From: a virus
IMG/VR virus record: IMGVR_UViG_3300046543_000089
Location: 1-28,787 of that record
Reading direction: 5' to 3' (one strand)
DNA length: 28,787 bases
This document shows, one piece after another, positions 23,145 to 27,874 of the stretch. The stretch's first letter is position 1. Every line of letters starts with the position of its first letter. The position numbers were made by a program, and so were the translations under genes. The notes under the pieces were generated by a model, which was given only the letters and a program-made list of their open reading frames with translations, was not told where the DNA came from and made no database searches.

Positions 23145-23647
23145 GCGTCCGGGATCTCGTGGTCAGGGATGTCGATCGTGAGGACCGGATCGGAGACGGT
23201 GGGGGTGATGTCGATCGCGGCGGCGGCAGCGGGCCCGGGGAGCGTGATGTTGATCGTGAAGCCACTGCCCTGCTGCGCGGCCGCGGCCTTCGGCGCCTTG
23301 TCGCCCCACTTCACAAGCGCCTCAGTGACGGCCAGCTTCTGCATCAGCGGCACGTCGGACGACAGGCCGATGCGGCCCAGGTCGTCGAGCATCATCTCGG
23401 CCAGCAGCCCTGCCTTGGTCCGAAACGTCCAGCCCTCGGCCGCGAGCTCCGCGCGCTTCTTGTCGACCGCATCGAGGAACGGCTGCCATGTGGCGAGCTG
23501 GTCCCAACGCACTCCCGCGAAGCCGTACCGGCGCGCGACGTCCACGGGCTCCTCGAGCCCCTTGGCCATCTCCGCGACCATCTCGGCCGGGATCTGCAGC
23601 CGCGCGTCGTTGAGCGGATCGAAGGGTACGAGCTCCTTGTCCTTCAT
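23141..23647 (-). CDS. Probable terminase small subunit
   Basis: 168 residues. The N-terminal half is helical (NDARLQIPAEMVAEMAKGLE, then EPVDVARRYGFAGVRWDQLA), with a helix-turn-helix-like VARRYGFAGVRWDQL. A central helical oligomerisation part follows (DAVDKKRAELAAEGWTFRTK, then AGLLAEMMLDDLGRIGLSSD), and the C-terminus is Ala-rich and beta-like, ending EIPDA. It stands directly before terL with ATGA overlap, the standard site for the DNA-recognising small subunit. The family match is by layout; no database hit is claimed. Confidence 0.7.
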   Translation of the reverse strand: MKDKELVPFDPLNDARLQIPAEMVAEMAKGLEEPVDVARRYGFAGVRWDQLATWQPFLDAVDKKRAELAAEGWTFRTKAGLLAEMMLDDLGRIGLSSDVPLMQKLAVTEALVKWGDKAPKAAAAQQGSGFTINITLPGPAAAAAIDITPTVSDPVLTIDIPDHEIPDA

Positions 23648-24045
23648 TTCGGCTGCTTGAGGAACTTGCGCAGGGCCACCATCAACGCGGTGTGCAGGTA
23701 GGCGAACGACTCGTTGGCCTTGCCCGGTTCGGTCGTCAGGCCGACATCCTCAGCGATGCCGAAGCAGACGTGGATCAGCTCGTGCGCGAGCGTGACCTCA
23801 GAGCCGTCGAAGACCCCCACGAGGTACACCGGCCGGCCCGACCACTCGCCCGTCTTCTTGTCGGTCGTCTGGATGCAGCAAGTGACGCCGCCGCTCGCCA
23901 GCTGTTTGTCGCTGGGCAGCCCCGCCCACACCTTCATCGCGCGGAAGTCGGCGGCTGTGTTGACCATGCACACCTGCCCGCCGTAGATCGGGATCTTGCA
24001 TCCACGGGCAGCCTTGGGCCACGTCGGCTTAGTGTTTTTTGACAT
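23644..24045 (-). CDS. HExxH zinc metallopeptidase-like protein
   Basis: 133 residues from ATG 24045; an upstream in-frame ATG at 24093 would overlap the previous gene much further. Residues 86-93 (LAHELIHV) carry a zinc-binding HExxH motif (His88, Glu89, His92), and NESFAYLH (111-118) offers Glu112 as third ligand, as in small gluzincin and ImmA/IrrE-like peptidases. Cys residues (16, 26, 56, 57, 94) are unusually many. It could process a host regulator or a phage protein; the substrate is unknown. It overlaps the preceding gene by 17 nt and the terminase small-subunit gene by ATGA. Confidence 0.7.
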   Translation of the reverse strand: MSKNTKPTWPKAARGCKIPIYGGQVCMVNTAADFRAMKVWAGLPSDKQLASGGVTCCIQTTDKKTGEWSGRPVYLVGVFDGSEVTLAHELIHVCFGIAEDVGLTTEPGKANESFAYLHTALMVALRKFLKQPK

Positions 24046-24238
24046 CAGAGGGTGTGCAGATGAAGTCGGCGACGTCCCTGAGTGCGCGCGCAAAGCGCTG
24101 GTTCAGGTCCATGTCCTTCAGGTTGCCGTTCGCATGAACGTCCAGCTTGCCCTGCTCGTCGAGGTAGAAGTCCACGACAAAGACCGGCGTCTGCCCTTCG
24201 GGCTTGGGTGGTAGAGGTTCTTGCGTCGGATCGCTCAT
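24029..24238 (-). CDS. Small hypothetical protein
   Basis: 69 residues: a Pro-rich start (MSDPTQEPLPPKPEGQTPVF), a beta-hairpin (VVDFYLDEQGKLDVHANGNL) and a helix (LNQRFARALRDVADFICTPS). This is a small alpha/beta domain without a recognised family. The start is inside ATGA with the ribbon-helix-helix gene, and the C-terminal codons overlap the metallopeptidase start by 17 nt. Confidence 0.65.
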   Translation of the reverse strand: MSDPTQEPLPPKPEGQTPVFVVDFYLDEQGKLDVHANGNLKDMDLNQRFARALRDVADFICTPSDVKKH

Positions 24239-24390
24239 TTCGGCTCCATGTCGAGGTACTCGAGGAGGGCTCGGCGAACGTGCTCCGACACCGGCGTGCC
24301 GACGGCGGCCGCGCGCTTCTTCAACTCCGCAACCACCCGCGGCGGCAGGAAGAAGTTGCAGCGGATCATCGGTTCCGGTGTCTTGCTCAT
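24235..24390 (-). CDS. Ribbon-helix-helix DNA-binding protein
   Basis: 51 residues. IRCNFFLPPRVVAELKKRAA, then VGTPVSEHVRRALLEYLD is a CopG/Arc-type ribbon-helix-helix: one beta-strand (MIRCNFFLP), helix A (PRVVAELKKRAAA), turn GTPVS, helix B (EHVRRALLEYL). Such dimers insert paired strands into the major groove and often repress their own operon. It starts at ATG 24390 (TAATG with the Tad2-like gene) and stops in ATGA with the next gene. It is a plausible regulator of the leftward block or of the nearby inverted repeats. Confidence 0.8.
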   Translation of the reverse strand: MSKTPEPMIRCNFFLPPRVVAELKKRAAAVGTPVSEHVRRALLEYLDMEPK

Positions 24391-24668
24391 TACGCGACCA
24401 TCCAGTCTTCGGCGTTCAGGTCCGGCGTGGTGGTGTGCCACGGCCCGCTCTCCTTGCCGTCGGTAAGGATGAACGGATCGAGCGGCGCACCGGGCTTCGC
24501 GTTGGCGAACCCGGGGTGCGTGAGGAACTTGCCATCCGGCCAGTGCGCGCGCTTGACGCTCTTGTCGGCCTTCATCCAGGCGAGTGCGGTGGTGAAGTCG
24601 GCGGGCCCGTCTTCCGGGATCTCCGGTTCGTCGGGCGGGAGGTTCGGGGTGTGATCTGCTTCGGTCAT
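24390..24668 (-). CDS. Tad2-like (DUF2829) protein, copy 2
   Basis: 92 residues from ATG 24668. After a Pro-rich start comes DFTTALAWMKADKSVKRAHW with PDGKFL, and at the end TTTPDLNAEDWMVA. The framework F..AL.wmK.dk.VkR..W......(x30)...DL.AeDW is that of DUF2829, the family of Thoeris anti-defence protein Tad2, which binds cyclic ADP-ribose-type and some cyclic nucleotide signals and blocks defence activation. It is coupled by ATGA to a second member upstream. The family assignment is by motif order; the bound ligand cannot be predicted. Confidence 0.75.
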   Translation of the reverse strand: MTEADHTPNLPPDEPEIPEDGPADFTTALAWMKADKSVKRAHWPDGKFLTHPGFANAKPGAPLDPFILTDGKESGPWHTTTPDLNAEDWMVA

Positions 24669-24925
24669 TTCGCAAGTCTCCAATCGTTGGCCAGGATGTC
24701 GGTCTGGTCGGGTTGCCACGAGGTGAACGCGTCGTCTTCCTGGACCACGTCGATCACCGCAGCCTTCCGGTGGTGTCCGCAGCGCACGTACTCAACGTCC
24801 GTGATCTCGAGCCACTTGCCGCCGTTCCACTCGGTGCGCGTCACGCGCTCGCCCATGCGCAGCCACTGAAGGGCCACGCCGAAGTCGACTATGTCAGTCG
24901 TGAGCGGCAGGCTTAGCTGCTGCAT
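24665..24925 (-). CDS. Tad2-like (DUF2829) protein, copy 1
   Basis: 86 residues from ATG 24925, which has a strong ribosome site (AGGAGGG, seven bases before). Core motifs are VDFGVALQWLRMGERVTRTE with WNGGKWLEI, and SWQPDQTDILANDWRLAK at the C-terminus. The RTEWNGGKW and SWxPxQTDILAxDW blocks are close to the DUF2829/Tad2 consensus, closer than in copy 2. It probably forms a tetramer that sequesters Thoeris/CBASS signalling molecules. The gene is among the first of the leftward block, which would suit early expression. The longer frame to 25000 is rejected on the ribosome-site evidence. Confidence 0.8.
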   Translation of the reverse strand: MQQLSLPLTTDIVDFGVALQWLRMGERVTRTEWNGGKWLEITDVEYVRCGHHRKAAVIDVVQEDDAFTSWQPDQTDILANDWRLAK

Positions 24926-25016
24926 GAGATAGCCCTCCTGCAAATGCGAAGACAATGTCCAGATACATGCAGACGGCAAGCCCGTTGAGCATGTACGCAT
25001 AGATCGGCAGCATCAT
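24894..25016 (-). CDS. Small hydrophobic peptide, first gene of leftward block
   Basis: 40 residues (MMLPIYAYMLNGLAVCMYLD, then IVFAFAGGLSHAAAKPAAHD) with one membrane-spanning stretch (about 3-27) and a short polar tail. AGGAG lies eight bases before ATG 25016, so initiation is credible. A second ATG follows at once. It overlaps the first Tad2-like gene by 32 nt in another frame. It may be a membrane microprotein or a translated leader that sets translation of the anti-defence gene. No family is known. Confidence 0.5.
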   Translation of the reverse strand: MMLPIYAYMLNGLAVCMYLDIVFAFAGGLSHAAAKPAAHD

Positions 25017-25040
25017 CTGGACAACTCCTGTGTGTTTGGT

Positions 25041-25077
25041 CGTGAGCACGGCCCCTCGGGTAAGAAACCTGCTCACG
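25041..25077 (-). promoter_or_regulatory. Leader stem-loop before the leftward block
   Basis: CGTGAGCA (25041-25048) and TGCTCACG (25070-25077) are perfect complements around a 21-nt loop, 25-60 nt upstream of the first leftward start codon. It could be an operator dyad on DNA or a leader hairpin in RNA. Two further G-C pairs can form beyond a one-base bulge. Confidence 0.5.
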
Positions 25078-25096
25078 GTGGCCAGCTTAGTGGGCG

Positions 25097-25244
25097 CAAG
25101 CACCTAACCGGCAAGGAAAAGTTAGCAGGTATGTATGCGTATGTCCAAATATTTTTTCGTGTGCGTAGGATGTATGTATGCCTAAAAAATAGGAGGCGCG
25201 ATACGAGTAAGGGGTAATCGGGGTGCCCCCCCGGGGGGTGCTTG
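25097..25244. repeat. Separated half-sites CAAGCACC and GGTGCTTG
   Basis: CAAGCACC at 25097-25104 and its complement GGTGCTTG at 25237-25244 flank 132 nt containing the GTTAGCAGGT element and the first G/C runs. The same two halves form compact hairpins at 25724-25750 and 26383-26409. Confidence 0.55.
25121..25130 (+). repeat. GTTAGCAGGT element in the divergent region
   Basis: A 10-bp copy of the intergenic element, here followed by ATGTATGCGTATG instead of the TATA box. It stands between the leftward leader and the structured region. Confidence 0.55.
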
Positions 25245-25276
25245 GTCCTCCTGGGGGGTGGGGGTGGGGGCCAAGC
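25211..25276 (+). other. Extreme G/C-run segment with G-quadruplex and hairpin potential
   Basis: Runs in order: GGGG (25211), GGGG (25220), seven C (25226-25232), six G (25233-25238), then GGGGGG-T-GGGGG-T-GGGGG (25253-25270). The last three runs with the preceding six-G run satisfy a G-quadruplex pattern with five-or-more-G tracts. Alternatively, 25240-25250 pairs with 25266-25276 in an 11-bp stem with two G-U pairs. No reading frame with known content explains it. Confidence 0.6.
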
Positions 25277-25760
25277 CTGAATGCGACGCACTCGCGTTGA
25301 CAGGCGGTGAATTCACCGATCGACCACTAGCAAGGGAGCCCTGTTCCCGAGTAACGGCAAGCCCCTAAGCCCGGAAGGTTGTAAGCGGGGACCATGCAAG
25401 CGGACGCGTAGACGCTCTGTTAAGGGGTAGACACGCAATGTCGCCAGCGGCAAGTGGTGCGATCGGATACTAGGCACTCCTACGAGTGAGCACGTAAAGC
25501 CGAGGTCGCGGGTCAGGTTCAATCACTGACCGGTAGGGATAACTCACTAAAGCGTGAGCCAGATGAACGGCGCGTTTACGAGTGGCGAATTCCTAGGTGG
25601 CGCGAAACCCGCGGGACGCCACAAGCACGGAGGGAGTGTGCGCATTCTCTCTGTGTAAGTCCTACGCCGCTGAATCGATAACCAAGCTATAGGCGGCGTG
25701 GGCAAGAGTTCCGTAAGGACTCTCAAGCACCTTAATCCTAGGGTGCTTGATACCACTTAC
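25277..25760 (+). ncRNA. Putative structured non-coding RNA or long structured 5' leader
   Basis: About 480 nt without a convincing gene but dense in perfect local stems: CGGTGAATTCACCG palindrome (25305-25318); CACTC/GAGTG (25475-25488); GGTCAG/CTGACC (25511-25531) with loop GTTCAATCA; CTCAC/GTGAG (25543-25558); GTGGCG/CGCCAC (25597-25622); a 10-bp stem 25661-25670 with 25693-25702; AGAGTTCC-GTAA-GGACTCT (25705-25723) with a GNRA tetraloop; and TCAAGCACC/GGTGCTTGA (25723-25750). The GNRA loop is correct only on the plus strand, which is also the direction of the following gene. No match to tRNA, tmRNA, RNase P or intron signatures was convincing. The boundaries are approximate. Confidence 0.5.
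25724..25750 (+). repeat. CAAGCACC stem-loop, copy 1
   Basis: CAAGCACC, a ten-base loop (TTAATCCTAG), then GGTGCTTGA. It ends 25 nt before the ATG of the 178-aa gene and just before its ribosome site (CAGGGG). It is 24 of 27 positions identical to copy 2, with the stem fully conserved. Confidence 0.7.
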
Positions 25761-25775
25761 TGACAGGGGTTTATC

Positions 25776-26312
25776 ATGGCTAAGGCATTTGAACTGGCAT
25801 CCGGCGCCGATCTCGTGGTCTACATCGGCAAGATTGGTCGCGCAGGTGCCAAGTTGGACAAGATGATCCAACACGCTGCCGTCCACGCAATTGGTCACGC
25901 CATTGCGCATGGCGACATCAAGTACGCGAATGAATTGCTTGAGGCATTGCCCAAGGGCGGTCGCAAGCAAGCGTTTGTGAAGTACATGGAAACGTTTGGT
26001 CCGTTTGCGTTCAGTACGCAAGCGAAGAAGTTTGGCTTCTTCAAGCGCGATGGTCTCGCGTTCGATGGTGCGGCATTGCTTGAAGGACAGCAATGGCACG
26101 AGACCATCAAGGAGGAACTGGTGTCCACGCTTGACGTGGAGGATATGGTTGCCAAGATGCTCAAGCGCATCGAGGCTGCCGTGAAGAAGGATCCGAAGTC
26201 GGTCAAGGGCATGGATCTGTACAGCGCAGTGAGCGCAGCTGTGGCTGAGTACCATTCCACGAGCATCACGGAAGATGACGACGTCGAACTGCCGGCTGTC
26301 AAGGCAGCGTGA
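25776..26312 (+). CDS. Conserved-looking early phage protein of unknown function
   Basis: 178 residues. Helical N-terminal half: VYIGKIGRAGAKLDKMIQHA, then VHAIGHAIAHGDIKYANELL, then EALPKGGRKQAFVKYMETFG and PFAFSTQAKKFGFFKR. It has an acidic C-terminus (SITEDDDVELPAV). The order of small-helix, K-L...I, AI.HGD...A..L..AL..G.R..A....FGPF resembles a protein I remember as common in early regions of short-tailed phages, without known function. The lack of catalytic motifs and the basic helices allow nucleic-acid binding. It is the first rightward gene, with a CAGGGG ribosome site. Its leader holds the duplicated stem-loop, which could be an autoregulatory target. Confidence 0.75.
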   Translation: MAKAFELASGADLVVYIGKIGRAGAKLDKMIQHAAVHAIGHAIAHGDIKYANELLEALPKGGRKQAFVKYMETFGPFAFSTQAKKFGFFKRDGLAFDGAALLEGQQWHETIKEELVSTLDVEDMVAKMLKRIEAAVKKDPKSVKGMDLYSAVSAAVAEYHSTSITEDDDVELPAVKAA

Positions 26313-26485
26313 TGTTCCGTAGCCACGTCGCCATCATGATGGAGCGCGACGCGGTCTATGCCGCGCGCTCTCCCGATCAACCCAAGCACCTCAATCGTGG
26401 GGTGCTTGAGCGGCTGCCTCGTATCTGGAGAGGTGGCAAGCAGTACGTTGTGAAGCAGGATGGTAAGTTGCAAGCCATCTTGTAG
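26312..26485 (+). CDS. Small basic protein coupled to the 178-aa gene
   Basis: 57 residues starting at ATG 26312 within TGATG: MFRSHVAIMMERDAVYAARS, then PDQPKHLNRGVLERLPRIWR, then GGKQYVVKQDGKLQAIL. It is basic, with a helix and a beta-hairpin (RIWRGGKQYVVKQDGKLQAI), and could bind nucleic acid. Its codons 25-33 encode the second copy of the CAAGCACC stem-loop, so part of its sequence may be constrained by RNA structure rather than by protein. A GGCGGTG/CACCGCC hairpin follows 10 nt after the stop. Confidence 0.6.
   Translation: MFRSHVAIMMERDAVYAARSPDQPKHLNRGVLERLPRIWRGGKQYVVKQDGKLQAIL
26383..26409 (+). repeat. CAAGCACC stem-loop, copy 2 (inside a gene)
   Basis: CAAGCACC, a ten-base loop (TCAATCGTGG), then GGTGCTTGA. 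The stem is identical to copy 1 and seven of ten loop bases agree. It lies within the 57-aa coding frame. Confidence 0.7.
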
Positions 26486-26805
26486 CTTGATATCTGGCGG
26501 TGGCTAATTCACCGCCCGTTCCATTAGCAGATACGAACCCTATATGCCATAAGGGTTTGAGGTATATAACTAGCTATCTGGCTATTTGTCCGGTAGAAAT
26601 ATGGTGTATCGCGTGAGAGTCCACGAGCCTAAGTTAAATACTCGTGGCGCACATGGTATCTCTCACTCTCATACAGCACGCACCCATAAATTCGCCGACA
26701 TTTGCGTGGATGCTGTGGAATCAAGGACTTAGCGCAACACGAACCGCCCGATACCTGGCACTTTACCGCCAGATACCTGCTCACAACCATGAGGATTAAA
26801 CCCAC
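26486..26805 (+). other. 320-nt intergenic stretch with nested hairpins
   Basis: No gene is supported here. It holds: stem GGCGGTG/CACCGCC (26496-26516), terminator-like but without a U-run; AACCCT/AGGGTT (26536-26557); a two-tier structure GTGAGAG/CTCTCAC (26613-26619, 26660-26666) enclosing CCACGAG/CTCGTGG (26621-26627, 26641-26647); and CTGGC/GCCAG (26755-26772) flanked by two GATACCTG copies (26750, 26772). AT content is higher than in the leftward block. Confidence 0.6.
26496..26516 (+). terminator. Stem-loop after the 57-aa gene
   Basis: Perfect 7-bp stem GGCGGTG/CACCGCC with loop GCTAATT, 10 nt after the stop at 26485. CGTTCCATT follows, so a weak terminator or an mRNA 3'-end structure. 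Confidence 0.45.
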
Positions 26806-27138
26806 ATGAACGCGCAACTTATTCAGACGCTCGTCGACTTCCCGGACGACAAGCCATTCGTGCGCATCACAAGCTGGCACATGATGGGCTGTTCATTGTA
26901 TGGGGTTGCGCTCGATCATCCGCGTCTCGGATGCCAGTCAATCAAGTCCAGCACTATCGTGGCATTTGATCCTGACCTCGGCATGGTCGAGACATTAAAC
27001 ACGCTATACGTGTTGGACTTGACTAACCCACGATTCAAGCCACGCATCGTGGAGTCCATTGTTCCACTGCCGACGCGCACGGATCCGGTCCTGTTGTTGA
27101 CGGATCAACGCAAGGGTTTACCCGAAGCTGTGGCGTAA
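26806..27138 (+). CDS. Small protein, DUF6957-like pattern
   Basis: 110 residues. VRITSWHMMGCSLYGVALDH, then PRLGCQSIKSSTIVAFDPDL, then MVETLNTLYVLDL form a beta-rich core: W...G..L.G....HPR......I..S.I......VeTlNTlY.L. I recall this order from DUF6957-type proteins of proteobacteria and their phages, of unknown function. The C-terminus (PRIVESIVPLPTRTDPVLLL) is extended. The ribosome site is weak (GAGG, 11 bases before). A six-codon minicistron (ATG 26789) ends in TGA overlapping the start as ATGA and may help initiation. Confidence 0.65.
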   Translation: MNAQLIQTLVDFPDDKPFVRITSWHMMGCSLYGVALDHPRLGCQSIKSSTIVAFDPDLGMVETLNTLYVLDLTNPRFKPRIVESIVPLPTRTDPVLLLTDQRKGLPEAVA

Positions 27139-27163
27139 CCCACTAACCATCTGTTCTTTCCGC

Positions 27164-27192
27164 TAGACAACCCGCTAACGTGTGTATATATT
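27164..27192 (+). promoter_or_regulatory. Sigma70-type promoter before the AP2 gene
   Basis: TAGACA (27164-27169), a 17-bp spacer, then TATATT (27187-27192); each hexamer has five of six consensus bases. Transcription would start near 27199, about 30 nt before the AP2-protein ATG. Confidence 0.65.
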
Positions 27193-27209
27193 CAACCCAT
27201 CGCGTTAGC
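27174..27209 (+). promoter_or_regulatory. Dyad GCTAACG/CGTTAGC around the promoter
   Basis: GCTAACG (27174-27180) lies in the promoter spacer and CGTTAGC (27203-27209) just past the expected start site; the perfect 7-bp inverted halves are 22 bp apart, bracketing the -10 box. This is a typical place for a repressor. The half-site shares its core with the GTTAGC elements found elsewhere. Confidence 0.5.
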
Positions 27210-27227
27210 ATCAACCCGGAGTAGCGC

Positions 27228-27461
27228 ATGTACTCAGACAGTGGTGAGAACATCAACCCGCTTGGCCGAGTCGGCGTGATGTCGGAGCAGTTGAAATACA
27301 GCGTGGTGTTCCGGGCATACATCTACGTCAAGCAGGCTGGTGGATACAAGCGGATCAGCCTCGGCACGCACGCCACATTGGATGAGGCAGCGCACGCCTA
27401 CAACAAGGCCGCCATTCGTTACCACGGTGACGCGGCCAAGCTAAACCCTGTCGGAACCTGA
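27228..27461 (+). CDS. Stand-alone AP2-domain protein
   Basis: 77 residues. After a short N-terminus, FRAYIYVKQAGGYKRISLGT, then HATLDEAAHAYNKAAIRYHG and DAAKLNPV is a complete AP2 signature: strands (YIYVKQ, YKRISLG), then LGT..T.dEAA.AYn.AAi.yhG..AkLN with the amphipathic helix. AP2 domains bind GC-rich DNA through the three strands. In phages they usually sit on HNH homing nucleases; here no nuclease part is present, so it could be a regulator or a remnant. The start at 27228 is supported by GGAG six bases before. Confidence 0.8.
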   Translation: MYSDSGENINPLGRVGVMSEQLKYSVVFRAYIYVKQAGGYKRISLGTHATLDEAAHAYNKAAIRYHGDAAKLNPVGT

Positions 27462-27533
27462 TACATCCCCGCGAGCCTTAAGCGGTTGCCGCCGGCCGAC
27501 CGAGCCTAACCAAGCCGTCCTCATGATCGCGGG

Positions 27534-27577
27534 CCATCTCTTCGAGTCTTCTACCTGTGTTCGCGGCGAAGAGATGG
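27534..27577 (+). promoter_or_regulatory. 11-bp perfect inverted repeat
   Basis: CCATCTCTTCG (27534-27544) and CGAAGAGATGG (27567-27577) around a 22-nt loop, in the 197-nt gap between the AP2 gene and the next gene. It would form a strong RNA stem or a wide DNA dyad. No U-run follows, so it is not a plain terminator. No gene is seen in the gap. Confidence 0.6.
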
Positions 27578-27658
27578 ATGAAGTAGTAAGGACAGCAAGC
27601 CGGCACCAACACTGCAGCACGCACGTTCACCTATCACAAACGCACACGAGGCTACACC

Positions 27659-27874
27659 ATGAACAACGCAACCGTGGATGACGCGATCTTCTCGACCATC
27701 GGCCAACTGATGCAGGACGCCTTCAATGGTTGGGCACCTGCGATCGCCGTGCTGGCTCTGTTCGGTATCGTGCTGCTCGTCATGCTGGTCCTGGGCACCG
27801 TCGATGCCTTTGCCAAGCGCGACGTGGCATCCAGCGAGGCAGACGTCTATACAGACACCAAGGTGCGGGAATGA
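27659..27874 (+). CDS. Small single-span membrane protein
   Basis: 71 residues: a polar N-terminus (MNNATVDDAIFSTIGQLMQD), one membrane segment (about 26-48, APAIAVLALFGIVLLVMLVL), then a charged tail (DAFAKRDVASSEADVYTDTK). No signal cleavage site or lipobox. GAGG precedes the ATG by 8 nt. It is first in a run of translationally coupled tiny genes (ATGA with the next). It is not in a lysis setting, so an envelope-modifying or superinfection-type role is more likely than holin, though unproven. Confidence 0.65.
   Translation: MNNATVDDAIFSTIGQLMQDAFNGWAPAIAVLALFGIVLLVMLVLGTVDAFAKRDVASSEADVYTDTKVRE

Noticed and set aside
25131-25217. 28-codon frame starting ATGTATGCG after the GTTAGCAGGT element
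   Set aside because: The ribosome site is too far away, the peptide is low-complexity and basic, and the TATG repeats are better read as control DNA.
25297-25325. Perfect TTGACA followed by the CGGTGAATTCACCG palindrome as a promoter/operator
   Set aside because: No acceptable -10 box at 16-18 bp. The palindrome is listed as part of the structured region instead.
25511-25560. T-arm-like GGTCAG-GTTCAATCA-CTGACC suggesting a tRNA
   Set aside because: The loop fits GTTCRANYC only in part (the closing pair would be G-A). No matching acceptor stem, D-arm, anticodon arm or CCA could be built around it.
25554-25592. GTGAGCC-GATGAACGG stretch recalling group II intron domain V
   Set aside because: The 3' arm does not pair in the domain V manner, no reverse transcriptase or exon context is present, and no clear 5' boundary fits. 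Left as part of the structured region.
25313-25756. Two 69-codon minus-strand frames across the structured region
   Set aside because: No ribosome sites and no family-like composition. They would require translation through the strongest stems.
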